Shown here: positions 1-7,869 of the stretch, one piece after another
How the letters are laid out: the number at the start of each line of letters is the position of its first letter
Position numbering within the stretch: position 1 is the first letter of the stretch
Assembly (NCBI RefSeq): GCF_002043095.1
Contig: NZ_MVOC01000077.1
Span: forward strand, 1-47,628
Direction: 5' to 3'
DNA: 47,628 nt
From: Mycobacterium sp. AT1
GTDB taxonomy: Bacteria > Actinomycetota > Actinomycetes > Mycobacteriales > Mycobacteriaceae
Translations under genes and position numbers: made by a program
The notes under the pieces: model-generated
What the model saw: the letters and a program-made list of their open reading frames with translations, nothing else
Told to the model about the DNA's origin: nothing
Database searches by the model: none

Positions 1-287
1 GGTGCTGCCGCGGCGGGCAGCGTCACCGACGCGGTGGCCGCCGGTGCCGGTGCGGCGGGGGCGGCGGCGGGTGCGGCCGCTGCGCCCGTGAACGCCGACG
101 CGAGACCCTGCAGCATCGCCGGCGCGTTGGCCGGTGACATGCCGCTGAGGAACGGGATGTTCGGCATGGCCGGCGCGGGGGCCGGAATCGGGTCGGCCGA
201 TGCGGTGGCGCTGAGCAGCAGGGCGCCCGGGACGGCGCATGCTGCCGCGATCACGCTGGTGGCAAGGGCTTTTCTGGCGAAGTGCAT
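1..287 (-). CDS. Secreted Ala/Pro-rich protein, C-terminus cut by window edge (Rv1158c-like)
   Basis: The visible 95 codons begin MHFARKALATSVIAAACAVP, a typical Sec signal peptide with a basic start, a hydrophobic core and an Ala-rich cleavage region around ATASADP. The mature part is dominated by Ala and Pro with short PxP runs. The ATG at 285-287 is preceded by a GGGAGAA ribosome site on the minus strand. The position next to pimE matches Rv1158c of M. tuberculosis, an alanine/proline-rich protein of unknown function (recalled). No catalytic motif is visible. The gene is divergent from pimE, and the shared upstream region carries an unusual 9-bp repeat array. Confidence 0.75.
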   Translation of the reverse strand, partial: MHFARKALATSVIAAACAVPGALLLSATASADPIPAPAPAMPNIPFLSGMSPANAPAMLQGLASAFTGAAAAPAAAPAAPAPAATASVTLPAAAA

Positions 288-333
288 GGTTCTCCCGATC
301 GGTTGGTGACACGTCTGAAACCGAAGCTACGGA

Positions 334-369
334 GTTACTGGTGTTACTCAAGTGACACGTGTGGCATTT
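334..369. promoter_or_regulatory. Four tandem 9-bp units starting GTnnC between the Rv1158c-like gene and pimE
   Basis: GTTAC occurs at 334 and 343, GTGAC at 352 and GTGGC at 361, each exactly 9 bp apart. A further GTGAC lies at 306. Nine-bp direct repeats related to GTCACAgcg are recalled as the recognition pattern of the response regulator MtrA in mycobacteria, with GTnAC repeats in Streptomyces. Assignment to MtrA is inference. Confidence 0.4.
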
Positions 370-396
370 ACTCAACCGTTATGGCTATGACGGCCG

Positions 397-1650
397 ATGG
401 TGACCGAACCGCCCGCCTGCCACGACCGGCGGCGACCGGAAACTAGAGTCGGACGAATAACGAGACAGTCAGAGGTCGAACCCGTCGGCGTCACCGTGGC
501 GCCCCGACGCCGAGTGGCGAGCGCCGCGCCGTACCTGCTCGCGGTCAGCCTTCTCGCGCGGTTCGCCGTCACCTACCTGGTGCCCAACGGCACCAACTTC
601 ATCGACCTCCACGTCTACGTCGACGGCGCGGCGACCATGCGCGACGGCGGCCTCTACGACTTCGTCTACCACCCGGTGATCCCGCCGCTCCCGCTGCAGT
701 TCACCTATCCGCCGTTCGCCGGGGTGGTGTTCTACCCGCTGCACTTCCTGCCGTTCCCCGTCGTGGCGCTGTGCTGGCAGCTCGGCACCGTGGCGGCGCT
801 CTACGGCTCCGCGGCGCTCGTCATGAAGATGCTCGGCACGCCCGACGCCCGGCAGGCGATGGCGTGGACCGCGCTCGCCATCTGGTTCGAGCCGGTGCGC
901 CACCTCTTCGAGCTAGGCCAGGTCGGCGCGCTGCTGATGGTCGCCGTGCTCTACGCGGTGCACAGCACGCGGTGGTGGGTGTCCGGGGTGCTGGTGGGGC
1001 TGGCCACCGGGGTGAAGCTCACCCCCGCGGTGGCGGGCGTCTACTTCGTCGGCGCGCGCCGGTGGGGCGTCGTGCTGCTCTCGGCGGCGGTGTTCGGCGC
1101 GACGGTGGCGGCGTCGATCCTGCTCGGCGGCGCTCAGGCCCGGTTCTACTTCACCGATCTGCTTGGCAACGCGAACCGGGTCGGCGTGGTGGACACCCCG
1201 ATGAACCAGTCGCTGCGCGGCGCCATTGGCTATGTGGCGGGTCACGACGTCGGGTATGGCGTGCCGCTGCTGGCCGCCGTCGCCGTCACCGCGGCGCTCA
1301 GCCTCGCGGCATGGTGGCGCGTCGGGGCCGACGACGCGCTCGGCCGGATCGTCGTGGTGATGCTGTTCGGGTTGCTGATCTCGCCGATCAGTTGGACCCA
1401 CCACTGGGTCTGGATGATGCCGCTGGCCATGTGGCTGGTGCTCGGGTCGACGCATCCGCGCGCCAGGGTCGTCGGCTGGGCGTGGGTGGTGCTCGCCTAC
1501 GTCGGGTCGCCGTGGTTGGTGACGTTCGCCGGCGACACCGGCAGGCTGGACGGCAGGCCCTGGTACGCCGAACTGTGCGGCTCGCTGTACGTGCTGGCGG
1601 CGGTCGCGACGCTGGCCTACCTCGCGGTGGTCAGCCGACGATCCGGTTGA
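397..1650 (+). CDS. pimE: PimE, polyprenol-phosphate-mannose-dependent alpha-1,2-mannosyltransferase (GT87)
   Basis: Integral membrane glycosyltransferase of the GT-C type. It adds the alpha-1,2-mannose that turns AcPIM4 into the polar PIMs, using polyprenol-phosphate-mannose on the periplasmic face. The protein is a series of hydrophobic helices, and the first external loop holds NFIDLHVYVDG, with the acidic residue of the family's conserved loop. PISWTHHWVW lies near the C-terminus, as in other mycobacterial GT87 proteins. The start is uncertain: ATG 397 gives 417 aa, but the first 33 residues look non-conserved, and a -10-like TAGAGT at 444-449 would favour the in-frame GTG at 496. The 3' end overlaps the convergent pterin dehydratase gene by 20 bp. 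lpqW, which is genetically tied to pimE, lies 3 kb downstream. Confidence 0.85.
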   Translation: MVTEPPACHDRRRPETRVGRITRQSEVEPVGVTVAPRRRVASAAPYLLAVSLLARFAVTYLVPNGTNFIDLHVYVDGAATMRDGGLYDFVYHPVIPPLPLQFTYPPFAGVVFYPLHFLPFPVVALCWQLGTVAALYGSAALVMKMLGTPDARQAMAWTALAIWFEPVRHLFELGQVGALLMVAVLYAVHSTRWWVSGVLVGLATGVKLTPAVAGVYFVGARRWGVVLLSAAVFGATVAASILLGGAQARFYFTDLLGNANRVGVVDTPMNQSLRGAIGYVAGHDVGYGVPLLAAVAVTAALSLAAWWRVGADDALGRIVVVMLFGLLISPISWTHHWVWMMPLAMWLVLGSTHPRARVVGWAWVVLAYVGSPWLVTFAGDTGRLDGRPWYAELCGSLYVLAAVATLAYLAVVSRRSG

Positions 1651-1912
1651 TGTCGCCTGCCATCGCGACGTCCTTGTCGGTGATGCCGCCCTCCGAATGC
1701 GTGACGAGAGCGAAAGTGACTGTCCGCCAACGGATGTCGATGTCAGGATGATGATCCTTGGCTTCCGCCTGCTCGCCGACGCGGCGGACGGCGTCGATGC
1801 CGTCGAGGAATGCGGGAAACTTCACCGATCGGCGCAGGGCTCCGTCGGAGTGCTCCCAGCCCGCCAGGTCGGCCAGCGCGGTGTCCACTTGTTCGTCGGT
1901 CAACACGGCCAT
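1631..1912 (-). CDS. Pterin-4a-carbinolamine dehydratase family protein (Rv1159A-like)
   Basis: A 93-aa protein of the PCD/DCoH family, which dehydrates 4a-hydroxytetrahydropterin. The family signature is complete: KDHHPDIDIRW (residues 52-62) with the His-His-Pro triplet, then THSEGGITDKD (71-81) with His72 and Asp81. Length matches the family. Mycobacteria lack an obvious aromatic amino acid hydroxylase partner here, so the physiological substrate is unclear. The ATG at 1910-1912 sits exactly 6 nt from a TACCGT box, so the mRNA is probably leaderless. The gene is divergent from mutT2 across 24 bp and convergent with pimE. Confidence 0.85.
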   Translation of the reverse strand: MAVLTDEQVDTALADLAGWEHSDGALRRSVKFPAFLDGIDAVRRVGEQAEAKDHHPDIDIRWRTVTFALVTHSEGGITDKDVAMAGDINRIVG

Positions 1913-1916
1913 GCAT

Positions 1917-1932
1917 CGACGGTATACCGTCG
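1917..1932. promoter_or_regulatory. Perfect 16-bp palindrome acting as bidirectional leaderless promoter
   Basis: CGACGGTATACCGTCG is self-complementary. On the plus strand it supplies a -10 box TACCGT (1925-1930) followed by 6 nt and the mutT2 GTG at 1937. On the minus strand the same TACCGT (1924-1919) is followed by 6 nt and the ATG at 1912. Both starts are equidistant (12.5 bp) from the centre. It could alternatively be an operator for a repressor. Confidence 0.6.
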
Positions 1933-1936
1933 CAGC

Positions 1937-2329
1937 GTGCCGAACCAGATCGTCGTCGCGGGCGCATTGATCGTCGGCGCCAATCTTCTGGTGGCCCAAC
2001 GCGACCGGCCTCCGGAACTCGCCGGACTGTGGGAACTGCCCGGCGGGAAGGTGGCGCCGGGGGAGAGCGACGCCGCGGCACTGGCCCGCGAACTCGACGA
2101 GGAACTGGGCGTCGAGGTCAGCGTGGGAGCCCGGCTGAGCGTCGAGGTGGCGCTGAGCGAGACGACGACCCTGCGGGCCTTCCGCGTCACGCAGACGGGC
2201 GGAACCCTGCACCCGCGCGACCATCGCGCACTGCGCTGGGTGACGGCCGACCAGCTCGAGGCGCTCGACTGGGTGCCCGCCGACCGCGCCTGGCTGCCGG
2301 AGCTGACGGCCGCGTTGCGATCGCGATGA
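1937..2329 (+). CDS. mutT2: MutT2, Nudix (deoxy)nucleoside triphosphate pyrophosphohydrolase
   Basis: A 130-aa Nudix hydrolase. In M. tuberculosis MutT2 (Rv1160) hydrolyses dCTP/5-methyl-dCTP and 8-oxo-dGTP and is grouped with the nucleotide-pool cleaning enzymes (recalled). The Nudix box is canonical: it begins GGKVAPGE and ends RELDEELGV, fitting Gx5Ex7REUxEExGU. ELAGLWELPGGK just before it and DHRALRWV after it are typical MutT elements. GTG 1937 was chosen because the conserved N-terminus NQIVVAGA follows directly and a TACCGT -10 box lies 6 nt upstream, predicting a leaderless mRNA. The narGHJI genes that follow mutT2 in M. tuberculosis are missing. Confidence 0.9.
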   Translation: MPNQIVVAGALIVGANLLVAQRDRPPELAGLWELPGGKVAPGESDAAALARELDEELGVEVSVGARLSVEVALSETTTLRAFRVTQTGGTLHPRDHRALRWVTADQLEALDWVPADRAWLPELTAALRSR

Positions 2330-2533
2330 GACGCGGGTGCCCCGAGTGCGGTGGTGACATGGCGCACACCCGCGGGGACGGCTCGGCCGAACGCCCGAGG
2401 CGAACGCGTCATCGGGACGGACGTGGCTCCGACCACCGGCGGACACCTCGACGGCGCCTAGCGACTCGTCCCGGTGAGCGGTCGCGTCGCTACCGGGCCG
2501 CACGGCGCTGGACGACGGTATTCGCGCAGCTCA

Positions 2534-2701
2534 TCACGCCTTTCTCGCGCGTTTGAACACCTTTTCCAACTCCTTGCCGCGAATGCCGGAGAGTTCGGCT
2601 TTGTGCACCTTGTGGAGTACGAGCGGGCAGCGTTTGCAGCGGGGTTTGCTGCGACAACACTTCTTCTTCGCCTTGAGCGTGGCGAACTCCGACGGCTTCA
2701 C
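2534..2701 (-). CDS. Small Lys/Cys-rich protein with CC-x5-CxxC cluster, unknown function
   Basis: A 55-aa basic protein read from GTG 2701, chosen because GGAGAGGG lies just upstream on the minus strand. Residues about 11-26 contain KKKCCRSKPRCKRCP, four cysteines arranged CC-x5-C-x2-C among lysines and arginines. This suggests a metal knob or nucleic acid/ribosome contact. The rest is a Lys-rich helix ending KVFKRARKA. The product looks like a ribosome-associated or RNA-binding small protein and lies divergent from the ribosome GTPase typA (73 bp gap). Function is not known to me. A longer reading from 2809 exists but lacks a ribosome site. Confidence 0.65.
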   Translation of the reverse strand: MKPSEFATLKAKKKCCRSKPRCKRCPLVLHKVHKAELSGIRGKELEKVFKRARKA

Positions 2702-2774
2702 TTGTCCCTCTCCATGTGTGCGGGCGAAACCCGCCGTTTTCGCGATTGCATACCTACGCTGCGACAATCTCGAG

Positions 2775-4676
2775 GTGGATTCACGCCCCAACTTTCGCAA
2801 TGTCGCCATCGTCGCTCACGTCGACCACGGTAAGACCACCCTCGTCGACGCCATGCTCCGGCAGTCCGGAGCACTGACGCACCGCGGTGACGACGCCGTC
2901 GAACGCCTGATGGACTCCGGTGACCTGGAGAAGGAAAAGGGCATCACGATCCTGGCGAAGAACACCGCCGTGCATCGCCTCAACCCCGACGGCTCCATGA
3001 CGGTCATCAACGTCATCGACACCCCGGGCCACGCCGACTTCGGTGGCGAGGTCGAACGCGGTCTGTCGATGGTCGACGGCGTCCTGCTGTTGGTCGACGC
3101 GTCCGAAGGCCCGCTGCCCCAGACCCGCTTCGTGCTGCGCAAGGCGCTGACCGCGCACCTGCCGGTGATCGTGTGCGTCAACAAGACCGACCGTCCCGAC
3201 GCCCGCATCGCCGAGGTGGTCTCCGAGAGCCACGACCTGCTGCTCGACGTCGCATCCGACCTGGACGAAGAAGCGCAGAAGGCCGCCGAGTTCGCGCTCG
3301 GCCTGCCGACGCTCTACGCCTCGGGCCGCGCGGGCATCGCCAGCACCACCCAGCCCGCCAACGGCGAGAACCCCGACGGGGAGAACCTCGACGTGCTCTT
3401 CGACGTGCTGCTCGAGCACATCCCCGAGCCCGAGGGCGATCCAGAGGCCCCGCTGCAGGCCCTGGTCACCAACCTCGACGCCTCGGCGTTCCTCGGCCGC
3501 CTGGCGCTGATTCGCATCTACAAGGGTCGGATCAAGAAGGGCCAGCAGGTCGCGTGGATGCGCGAAGTGGACGGCCATCCCGTCATCACCAACGCGAAGA
3601 TCACCGAGCTCCTGGCGACCGAAGGCGTCGAGCGGACCAGCACCAACGAAGCCGTTGCGGGCGACATCGTCGCCGTAGCGGGCATGCCCGAGATCATGAT
3701 CGGCGACACCCTCGCCGACGTCGACCACGCGCACGCACTGCCGCGCATCACCGTCGACGAACCGGCCATCTCGGTCACCATCGGCACCAACACCTCGCCG
3801 CTGGCCGGCAAGGTCTCCGGACACAAGCTGACCGCCCGCATGGTGAAGGCCCGGTTGGACAGCGAACTGATCGGCAACGTGTCGATCAAGGTCGTCGACA
3901 TCGACCGGCCCGACGCCTGGGAGGTCCAGGGCCGTGGCGAGTTGGCGCTGGCCATCCTCGTCGAGCAGATGCGTCGCGAAGGGTTCGAGCTCACCGTCGG
4001 CAAGCCGCAGGTGGTCACCAGGATGGTCGACGGCAAGCTGCACGAGCCGTTCGAGTCGATGACCATCGACTGTCCCGAGGAATTCGTCGGCGCGGTCACG
4101 CAGCTGATGGCCGCGCGCAAGGCCCGCATGGAGGAGATGGCCAACCACGCTGCGGGGTGGGTGCGCATGGACTTCATCGTCCCCAGCCGCGGGCTGATCG
4201 GCTTCCGCACCGACTTCCTCACCCTCACGCGAGGCACCGGCATCGCCAACGCCGTGTTCGACGGTTACCGCCCGTGGGCGGGCGAGATCAGGGCCCGTCA
4301 CACCGGTTCGCTCGTCTCCGACCGCACCGGCAAGATCACGCCGTTCGCCCTGACGCAGCTGTCGGACCGCGGGCAGTTCTTCGTCGTCCCGGGTGACGAC
4401 ACCTACGAGGGCCAGGTCGTGGGCATCAACCCCCGCGCCGAGGACCTCGACATCAACGCCACCCGCGAGAAGAAGCTCACCAACATGCGCTCGGCCAACG
4501 CCGACGTCTTCGAAACGCTGGCGCGGCCGCTGGAAATGGGGCTGGAGCAGGCGATGGAATTCTGTGCAGAGGACGAGTGCGTCGAGGTGACGCCCGAGGT
4601 CGTGCGCGTGCGCAAGGTGGAGTTGGCCGCGACGACCCGGGCCCGCTCGAAGTCGCGCGCGAAGACCCGCGGCTGA
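2775..4676 (+). CDS. typA: TypA/BipA, ribosome-binding translational GTPase
   Basis: A 633-aa GTPase of the elongation-factor family that binds the 70S ribosome and supports 50S assembly and stress or low-temperature growth (family knowledge). Visible motifs are G1 AHVDHGKTT (residues 14-22), switch I KEKGITILAK, G3 DTPGHADFGGE, G4 NKTDRPDA, then the EF-Tu-like domain II and the EF-G-like C-terminal part with GRGELALAIL and SRGLIGFRTD. Length matches mycobacterial TypA. GTG 2775 was chosen because the conserved SRPNFRNVAIVAHVDHGKT follows. A -10 box TACGCT at 2755-2760 would give a leader of only about 7 nt. Confidence 0.95.
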   Translation: MDSRPNFRNVAIVAHVDHGKTTLVDAMLRQSGALTHRGDDAVERLMDSGDLEKEKGITILAKNTAVHRLNPDGSMTVINVIDTPGHADFGGEVERGLSMVDGVLLLVDASEGPLPQTRFVLRKALTAHLPVIVCVNKTDRPDARIAEVVSESHDLLLDVASDLDEEAQKAAEFALGLPTLYASGRAGIASTTQPANGENPDGENLDVLFDVLLEHIPEPEGDPEAPLQALVTNLDASAFLGRLALIRIYKGRIKKGQQVAWMREVDGHPVITNAKITELLATEGVERTSTNEAVAGDIVAVAGMPEIMIGDTLADVDHAHALPRITVDEPAISVTIGTNTSPLAGKVSGHKLTARMVKARLDSELIGNVSIKVVDIDRPDAWEVQGRGELALAILVEQMRREGFELTVGKPQVVTRMVDGKLHEPFESMTIDCPEEFVGAVTQLMAARKARMEEMANHAAGWVRMDFIVPSRGLIGFRTDFLTLTRGTGIANAVFDGYRPWAGEIRARHTGSLVSDRTGKITPFALTQLSDRGQFFVVPGDDTYEGQVVGINPRAEDLDINATREKKLTNMRSANADVFETLARPLEMGLEQAMEFCAEDECVEVTPEVVRVRKVELAATTRARSKSRAKTRG

Positions 4677-4710
4677 CTCGGCGCGCCGGGGCGACGCCGC
4701 GCCGTGCCGA

Positions 4711-4716
4711 TAATCT
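4711..4716 (+). promoter_or_regulatory. -10 box TAATCT for leaderless lpqW
   Basis: TAATCT (TAnnnT) is followed by 7 nt and then the GTG start at 4724, the spacing expected when transcription starts on the first base of the start codon. Confidence 0.55.
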
Positions 4717-4723
4717 GAAGGGC

Positions 4724-6625
4724 GTGCCGACGACCTCACGACGATTGATCTCCGTCGCCGGTGCGTTGACGTCGACGTTGATGCTGGTGGCGGCCTGTAC
4801 CGTCAGCCCGCCGCCGGCACCGCAAAGCACGGAGACGACGGAGAGCACGCCGCCGCCACCGCTCAAGGCGTCGCAGATCATCATGGCGATCGACTCCGTC
4901 GGGCCGGGGTTCAACCCGCACCTGCTGTCGGATCAGTCGCCGGTGAACGCGGCGATCGCCTCCCTGGTGCTCCCGAGTTCGTTCCGCCCGATCCCCGATC
5001 CGACGTCGCCTACGGGCTCGCGGTGGGAACTGGACCCGACCATGCTCGAGTCGGCGGAGGTGACGAGCGAGGACCCCTTCACCGTCACCTACAAGATTCG
5101 ACCGGAAGCGCAGTGGACGGACAACGCGCCGATCGCCGCCGACGACTACTGGTACCTGTGGCGACAGATGGTCAGCGCGCCCGGCGTGGTCGACCCGGCG
5201 GGATACGACCTCATCACCGGAGTCCAGTCGCTGGCGGGCGGCAAGACCGCCGTCGTGACGTTCTCCCAGGCCTACCCGGCGTGGCGGGAACTCTTCAACG
5301 ACATCCTTCCGGCCCACATCGTCAAGGACGTGCCAGGCGGGTTCGCGGCGGGGCTCCTCCGGGCGCTTCCCGTGACCGGCGGCCAGTTCCGCGTCGACTC
5401 CATCGACCCGCAGCGCGACGAAATTCTGTTGGCGCGCAACGACCGCTACTGGGGTCAGCCCGCCAAACCGGATCAGATCCTGTTCCGCCGCGGCGGAGCG
5501 CCCGCCGTGCTCGCCGACTCGATCCGCAACGGTGACACCCAGGTCGCCCAGGTGCACGGCGGCCAGGCCGCGTTCATCCAACTCGGGGCCATCCCCGACG
5601 TCCGAACCGCGCGGATCGTCACGCCGCGGGTGATGCAGGTGACGCTTCGGGCCAGGCAACCGGCTCTGCAGGACACCCAGGTGCGCAAGGCGATCCTCGG
5701 GCTGCTCGACGTGGATCTCTTGGCCGCCGTCGGCGCGGGTAGCGACAACACCGTGACGCTGGCTCAGGCGCAGGTGCGATCACCGTCGGATCCGGGGTAC
5801 GCACCCACCGCGCCGCCCGCCTTGCCTCGGGAGGCCGCGCTGGACCTCTTGAAGGCCAGCGGCTACGTCGTCGAGGAGGAGGCGTCCTCGACCAGCCCGA
5901 TGCCGCCCCCGACGCCGGGTTCGGCACCACCGACCAGGGGGCGCATCAGCAAGGACGGCGAGCAATTGCGATTCGTCGTCGGGGTCGCGGCCAACGACCC
6001 GACGTCGGTCGCGGTCGCCAACACCGCCGCCGACCAGCTGCGCAGCGTCGGCATCTCCGCGTCGGTGCTGGCGCTCGATCCACCGGCCCTCTACGGCGAC
6101 GCGCTGTCCCAGAACCGCGTCGACGCAATCGTGGGCTGGCACCAGGCGGGCGGCGATCTCGCGACCGCTTTGGCGTCGCGCTTCGGCTGCCCGGCGCTCG
6201 AGGCGACCCCGGTGCCCACGGCCCCGCCAAGTGGCACCCCGACACCGATCCCGTCCACGACGACGACGTCGGTCACCCCGCCGCGCTCGACGGCCACCTC
6301 CACCGCCACGGCGACGCCGCCCCCGACGGAGCCCCAGTCCCCGTCCGGTCCCGATCAGCTCGTCCAGGCCCCCAGCAACCTGACCGGTATCTGCGACCGC
6401 AGCATCCAGCCGAACATCGACGCAGCGCTCGACGGCAGCCAGCCCATCGCAGACGTGATCACCGCGGTCGAGCCGAGACTGTGGAACATGTCGACCGTCT
6501 TGCCGATCCTTCAGGACACCACCATCGTCGCCGCGGCACCCAACGTGCAGAACGTGAGCCTGTCGGGCGCCGTGCCGGTCGGCATCGTCGGCGACGCAGG
6601 CAACTGGGTCAAGGCGCCCCAGTAG
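4724..6625 (+). CDS. lpqW: LpqW, lipoprotein with extracellular solute-binding (family 5) fold
   Basis: A 633-aa lipoprotein. The N-terminus has a basic start, a hydrophobic stretch and the lipobox LVAAC, with Cys at residue 25, then a Pro/Thr-rich spacer. The body resembles peptide-binding proteins (SBP family 5). In M. smegmatis LpqW controls the branch between polar PIMs and LAM, and lpqW mutants are suppressed by pimE mutations (recalled), which fits pimE lying 3 kb upstream. A Ser/Thr/Pro-rich linker of about 45 residues (roughly 497-545) interrupts the C-terminal lobe. Start GTG 4724 is supported by the TAATCT box 7 nt upstream and by the signal peptide. The 3' end overlaps the convergent channel gene by 17 bp. 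Confidence 0.9.
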   Translation: MPTTSRRLISVAGALTSTLMLVAACTVSPPPAPQSTETTESTPPPPLKASQIIMAIDSVGPGFNPHLLSDQSPVNAAIASLVLPSSFRPIPDPTSPTGSRWELDPTMLESAEVTSEDPFTVTYKIRPEAQWTDNAPIAADDYWYLWRQMVSAPGVVDPAGYDLITGVQSLAGGKTAVVTFSQAYPAWRELFNDILPAHIVKDVPGGFAAGLLRALPVTGGQFRVDSIDPQRDEILLARNDRYWGQPAKPDQILFRRGGAPAVLADSIRNGDTQVAQVHGGQAAFIQLGAIPDVRTARIVTPRVMQVTLRARQPALQDTQVRKAILGLLDVDLLAAVGAGSDNTVTLAQAQVRSPSDPGYAPTAPPALPREAALDLLKASGYVVEEEASSTSPMPPPTPGSAPPTRGRISKDGEQLRFVVGVAANDPTSVAVANTAADQLRSVGISASVLALDPPALYGDALSQNRVDAIVGWHQAGGDLATALASRFGCPALEATPVPTAPPSGTPTPIPSTTTTSVTPPRSTATSTATATPPPTEPQSPSGPDQLVQAPSNLTGICDRSIQPNIDAALDGSQPIADVITAVEPRLWNMSTVLPILQDTTIVAAAPNVQNVSLSGAVPVGIVGDAGNWVKAPQ

Positions 6626-7847
6626 CAGTCGAATTGCGTTCGCGCAGAAGGCGAATCCCGTGCGCCGTGAACGCCGCGGCGGCGAAGACGACGAACAGCC
6701 ACACCGGCGGTCGCGCGAGTTCCCAGACGAAGAGCGCCGCGAACAACGGCGCACGTTGGGTGATCGCCAAAACGCCTGCAGAGCACGCAAGTGCCACCGC
6801 GGCAACCTGAATGTGGATGCCCGCCAAGTTGTTCAGGGTATGGGTGGCGACCGCGCCCGCCGCGGCCCCGGTCGCCAGTGCGGGGGTGATCATGCCGCCG
6901 ATTGCACCTGCCCGCAGAAACAGTGCCGTCAGCAGCGGTTTGAGGAACAGGATGACCGCGGCGCCGCCGAGCGTCAGGCTCGCGTCGACGCTGACGGTCA
7001 GGATGCTGCGTCCGTTTCCCGGCAGTTCCGGCCACCAGATCGAACAGACACCCGTGGCGAGGCCCGCCAGCGCGATCGCCGGAATCAGCAGCCACGACCG
7101 CAACTGCGGCCGAGGGCGCGCCAGCGCCATCACCTTGTCGAACGCCAACCCGACGGCGACGGACAGTGGCGCGATCGCGCAGGCGAGGAACACGAACAGG
7201 TACGACAGTTTCAGGTCGGGCCACACCAGCGAGTGCTCGAGGTGGGTGACGGGTGAGGCCACCGCCACCGCGAGACTCGAGGTGATCAGCGCCGTGCCGA
7301 CCGCCCGCGGATGCCAGGTGCCGAGCACGATCCGGACCGCGAACAGCGCACCGCCCAGCGGCACGCTGTAGACCGCGCCGAGGCCCGCTCCCGCCGCGCA
7401 GGCCAGCAGGATCTCGCGGTCCCTCGGGGTCAGCGACCACCGCGACGTACCCCAGTCGCCAAGCGCCGCGGCCAGCTGGCGAGGCGCACCTTCGCGACCC
7501 AGGGACGCACCGGCGCCGACGAGCAGCACCTGCAGGCCCGCGTCGGCCGACATCCGCCATCTCGGGATCGGTCGGTGCTCGGCGATGGTCGCGGACAGCC
7601 CGGGAACGTCGCCGCCGCGACGCAACAGCCACCACCCGAAGCCGGCCAGCGCACCGCCGATCATCGGTCCGACGGCACGCCGGACCGGGCTGCTGCCGCC
7701 GACGCCGGTCAGCAGCGTGCCGAACGAGTAGTGGTAGACGAGGTGCTCCACCCAGTGCAGCAAGAGTGTGGTGGCCGCGCCAGCCACGCCGGCCAACAGC
7801 CCGATCACCACGACGGCACAGCCGTACTCAACGGTGCGCCGCGTCAC
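6609..7847 (-). CDS. CLC-family chloride channel or Cl-/H+ antiporter
   Basis: A 412-aa membrane protein with about ten hydrophobic helices. The CLC selectivity-filter motif GREGAPRQ lies after GASLG (about residues 114-124); the glutamate of GREGP-type motifs is the gating glutamate. The usual Pro is replaced by Ala (GREGA). GLGAVYSVPLGGALFAVR matches the following CLC helix region. There are no CBS domains at the C-terminus, so this is a short bacterial type. Start GTG 7847: a TAGGTT -10 box (7859-7854) is exactly 6 nt upstream, so the mRNA is probably leaderless. Divergent from mshB across 22 bp. In M. tuberculosis this site holds PE/PPE-region genes instead. Confidence 0.85.
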   Translation of the reverse strand: MTRRTVEYGCAVVVIGLLAGVAGAATTLLLHWVEHLVYHYSFGTLLTGVGGSSPVRRAVGPMIGGALAGFGWWLLRRGGDVPGLSATIAEHRPIPRWRMSADAGLQVLLVGAGASLGREGAPRQLAAALGDWGTSRWSLTPRDREILLACAAGAGLGAVYSVPLGGALFAVRIVLGTWHPRAVGTALITSSLAVAVASPVTHLEHSLVWPDLKLSYLFVFLACAIAPLSVAVGLAFDKVMALARPRPQLRSWLLIPAIALAGLATGVCSIWWPELPGNGRSILTVSVDASLTLGGAAVILFLKPLLTALFLRAGAIGGMITPALATGAAAGAVATHTLNNLAGIHIQVAAVALACSAGVLAITQRAPLFAALFVWELARPPVWLFVVFAAAAFTAHGIRLLRERNSTATGAP

Positions 7848-7853
7848 GGGGTG

Positions 7854-7863
7854 AACCTATCTT
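7854..7863. promoter_or_regulatory. Overlapping divergent -10 boxes between the CLC gene and mshB
   Basis: The ten bases AACCTATCTT hold TAGGTT on the minus strand (7859-7854) and TATCTT on the plus strand (7858-7863), sharing the TA step. Each box is followed by 6 nt and a start codon (minus GTG 7847, plus ATG 7870), so the two starts are mirror-symmetric around 7858.5. Confidence 0.6.
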
Positions 7864-7869
7864 GTGGGG

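Noticed and set aside
2781..4739. Very long minus-strand open frame (652 codons) opposite typA
   Set aside because: High-GC shadow of a clearly conserved GTPase gene; no motifs, Asp/Val/Gly-rich composition typical of antisense frames.
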